DNA of 24,615 nucleotides. Origin: Butyrivibrio sp. GTDB lineage: Bacteria; Bacillota_A; Clostridia; Lachnospirales; Lachnospiraceae. The notes below the pieces were generated by a model. That model saw only the letters and a program-made list of their open reading frames with translations, searched no databases and was not told the DNA's origin. Each line of letters starts with the position of its first letter. The first letter of the stretch is position 1. The position numbers and the translations under genes were made by a program. The stretch spans positions 1 through 24,615 of the forward strand of contig JAGOGF010000026.1 of assembly GCA_017996845.1 (NCBI GenBank). The letters are read 5' to 3'. Below are positions 23,680 through 24,615 of the stretch, piece by piece.

Positions 23680-24615
23680 TTAAACAGGTCTGATAACCAG
23701 CTGCACTGCCTGATTCCATCCATTCATTTTATCGGCACGCTTTTGTTCTGACATCAGCGGGGAATAGGTTGTTCTCTGAATATTTTGAAAAATCCGGTTC
23801 GCATCATAGATTCCAAGCGCGATTCCTGCGCAGAACGCTGCGCCTATTCCCGAAAGTTCTTCCACATTCGCAACCTGAACCTCTGCACCTAACATATCTG
23901 CCTGAAACTGCATCAGATAGGAGTTTCTTGTCGGTCCTCCGTCAACCCGCAGCTGCTCTGCGCCGTTCTGTTCTCCGGCATCAAGCCGCATGGCCTTTAC
24001 AATATCCGTGATCTGATATGCAATACACTCCACAGCAGCCTTGACTATCTCATTTCTGCCGGTTGTACGTGTCATTCCCGTCATGGTTGCAGTTGCATCT
24101 GATACCCAGTAGGGAGCTCCGATTCCTGAAAAAGCCGGAACCAGATAGGTATGGTCATCCTGATTAGCCAAAAGCGGCATTGCAGAAGCTTCTGAAGGGT
24201 TTCCGATCAGCTGCACATCATTAATAAGCCAGCTGATTACTGCACCTGCATAATTAATATTTCCTTCCAGAACATACTGCGGTTTTCCCCCCATAAACCA
24301 TGCAAGCGACGACACTACTCCACTGGAGGAAAAAACCGGTTTGTCGCCTACATTCATCATGATGGAGGAGCCTGTCCCATAGGTTGCTTTGATCATACCC
24401 GGCTGCAGACATCCCTGTCCGAAAAGCGCAGCATGGGAATCTCCCATCACGCCGTGAATCGGCACCGGATGATCCAGAACACCTTCAAAATCTGTTTCTC
24501 CAAAATATGCATCTGATGGCGTCACTTCGGGCAATGCACTGATTGGAATATCAAAAATTCTGCAGATCTCCGAATCCCACTGCAGTGTATTAATATTAAA
24601 CAACTGTGTTCTGCA
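23680..24615 (-). CDS. FGGY-family carbohydrate kinase, glycerol-kinase-like (5' partial)
   Basis: C-terminal part (about 312 codons) of an ATP-dependent sugar or polyol kinase; the frame stays open through the right edge, reading CRTQLFNIN into the first full segment, so the start is outside the window. GlpK-like features include LFNINTLQWD, the hinge segment GVMGDSHAALFGQGC, the phosphate loop YGTGSS, VPAFSGIGAPYW and VDGGPTRNSYLMQFQADML. Glycerol kinase itself has GDQQAALFGQ at the second site; the Ser-His here hints at a different substrate. The position upstream of GH42 suggests phosphorylation of a sugar or polyol released by the locus, but it does not look like classical rhamnulokinase or xylulokinase. 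It could still be a true glycerol kinase. Confidence 0.85.
   Translation of the reverse strand, partial: CRTQLFNINTLQWDSEICRIFDIPISALPEVTPSDAYFGETDFEGVLDHPVPIHGVMGDSHAALFGQGCLQPGMIKATYGTGSSIMMNVGDKPVFSSSGVVSSLAWFMGGKPQYVLEGNINYAGAVISWLINDVQLIGNPSEASAMPLLANQDDHTYLVPAFSGIGAPYWVSDATATMTGMTRTTGRNEIVKAAVECIAYQITDIVKAMRLDAGEQNGAEQLRVDGGPTRNSYLMQFQADMLGAEVQVANVEELSGIGAAFCAGIALGIYDANRIFQNIQRTTYSPLMSEQKRADKMNGWNQAVQLVIRPV

Noticed and set aside
1..24615. CRISPR arrays, tRNA/rRNA genes, insertion sequences, prophage or defence genes
   Set aside because: No regularly spaced repeats, RNA-gene-like folds, transposase-like frames or terminal inverted repeats were seen; the genes form ordinary chromosomal operons.

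Overview
The window looks like a chromosomal segment of a low-GC, Gram-positive, anaerobic gut-type Firmicute, most likely Lachnospiraceae/Clostridia. The reasons are AT-rich DNA, strong AGGAGG-type ribosome sites, LplABC-type sugar transporters under a YesM/YesN-type two-component system, and a Re-citrate-synthase-like gene beside a eukaryotic-type isocitrate dehydrogenase. This assignment is inference from gene content; there is no rRNA or other marker. No tRNA, rRNA, CRISPR array, insertion sequence or phage gene was seen.

Left part (1-8.3 kb, housekeeping). An ABC-F ATPase gene (+) converges on icd (-) across a bidirectional terminator that overlaps both stop codons. A minus-strand operon runs from a Re-citrate-synthase-like gene (start 5784) through a GntR/FCD regulator to an NADP-type isocitrate dehydrogenase. 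Its near-consensus promoter carries a TGTATACA palindrome overlapping the -10 box, the kind of site a FadR-type GntR protein uses. The likely job is to make citrate and 2-oxoglutarate for glutamate synthesis; aconitase is not in the window. A lone XRE regulator with its own terminator and an M3-family zinc oligopeptidase follow.

Right part (8.4-24.6 kb, plant-glycan use). A sensor histidine kinase and an AraC-type response regulator (+) diverge from a minus-strand operon: two permeases, a lipoprotein binding protein, a hairpin terminator, then a GH78 alpha-L-rhamnosidase and a GH43 enzyme. The 234-bp divergent region holds several short repeats, including GATGTTT twice at a 21-bp period just upstream of the transporter promoter. 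A second minus-strand operon converges on the regulator and encodes an FGGY kinase (5' end cut by the window edge), a GH42 beta-galactosidase and a nucleoside-hydrolase-like protein. The three glycosidases lack signal peptides and the transporter lacks an ATPase subunit. The model is therefore uptake of rhamnose-, galactose- and probably arabinose-containing oligosaccharides using a shared MsmX-type ATPase, followed by cytoplasmic breakdown. The plant polysaccharide (rhamnogalacturonan I, arabinogalactan or a glycoside) cannot be fixed from sequence alone.

Most of the window is ordinary for this group. The points most worth checking are the Re-citrate synthase/GntR/IDH operon with its operator, the repeats in the divergent control region, the internal terminator in the glycan operon, the nucleoside-hydrolase-like gene in a glycan locus, and an in-frame amber codon placed between the good ribosome site of that gene and its only open start.
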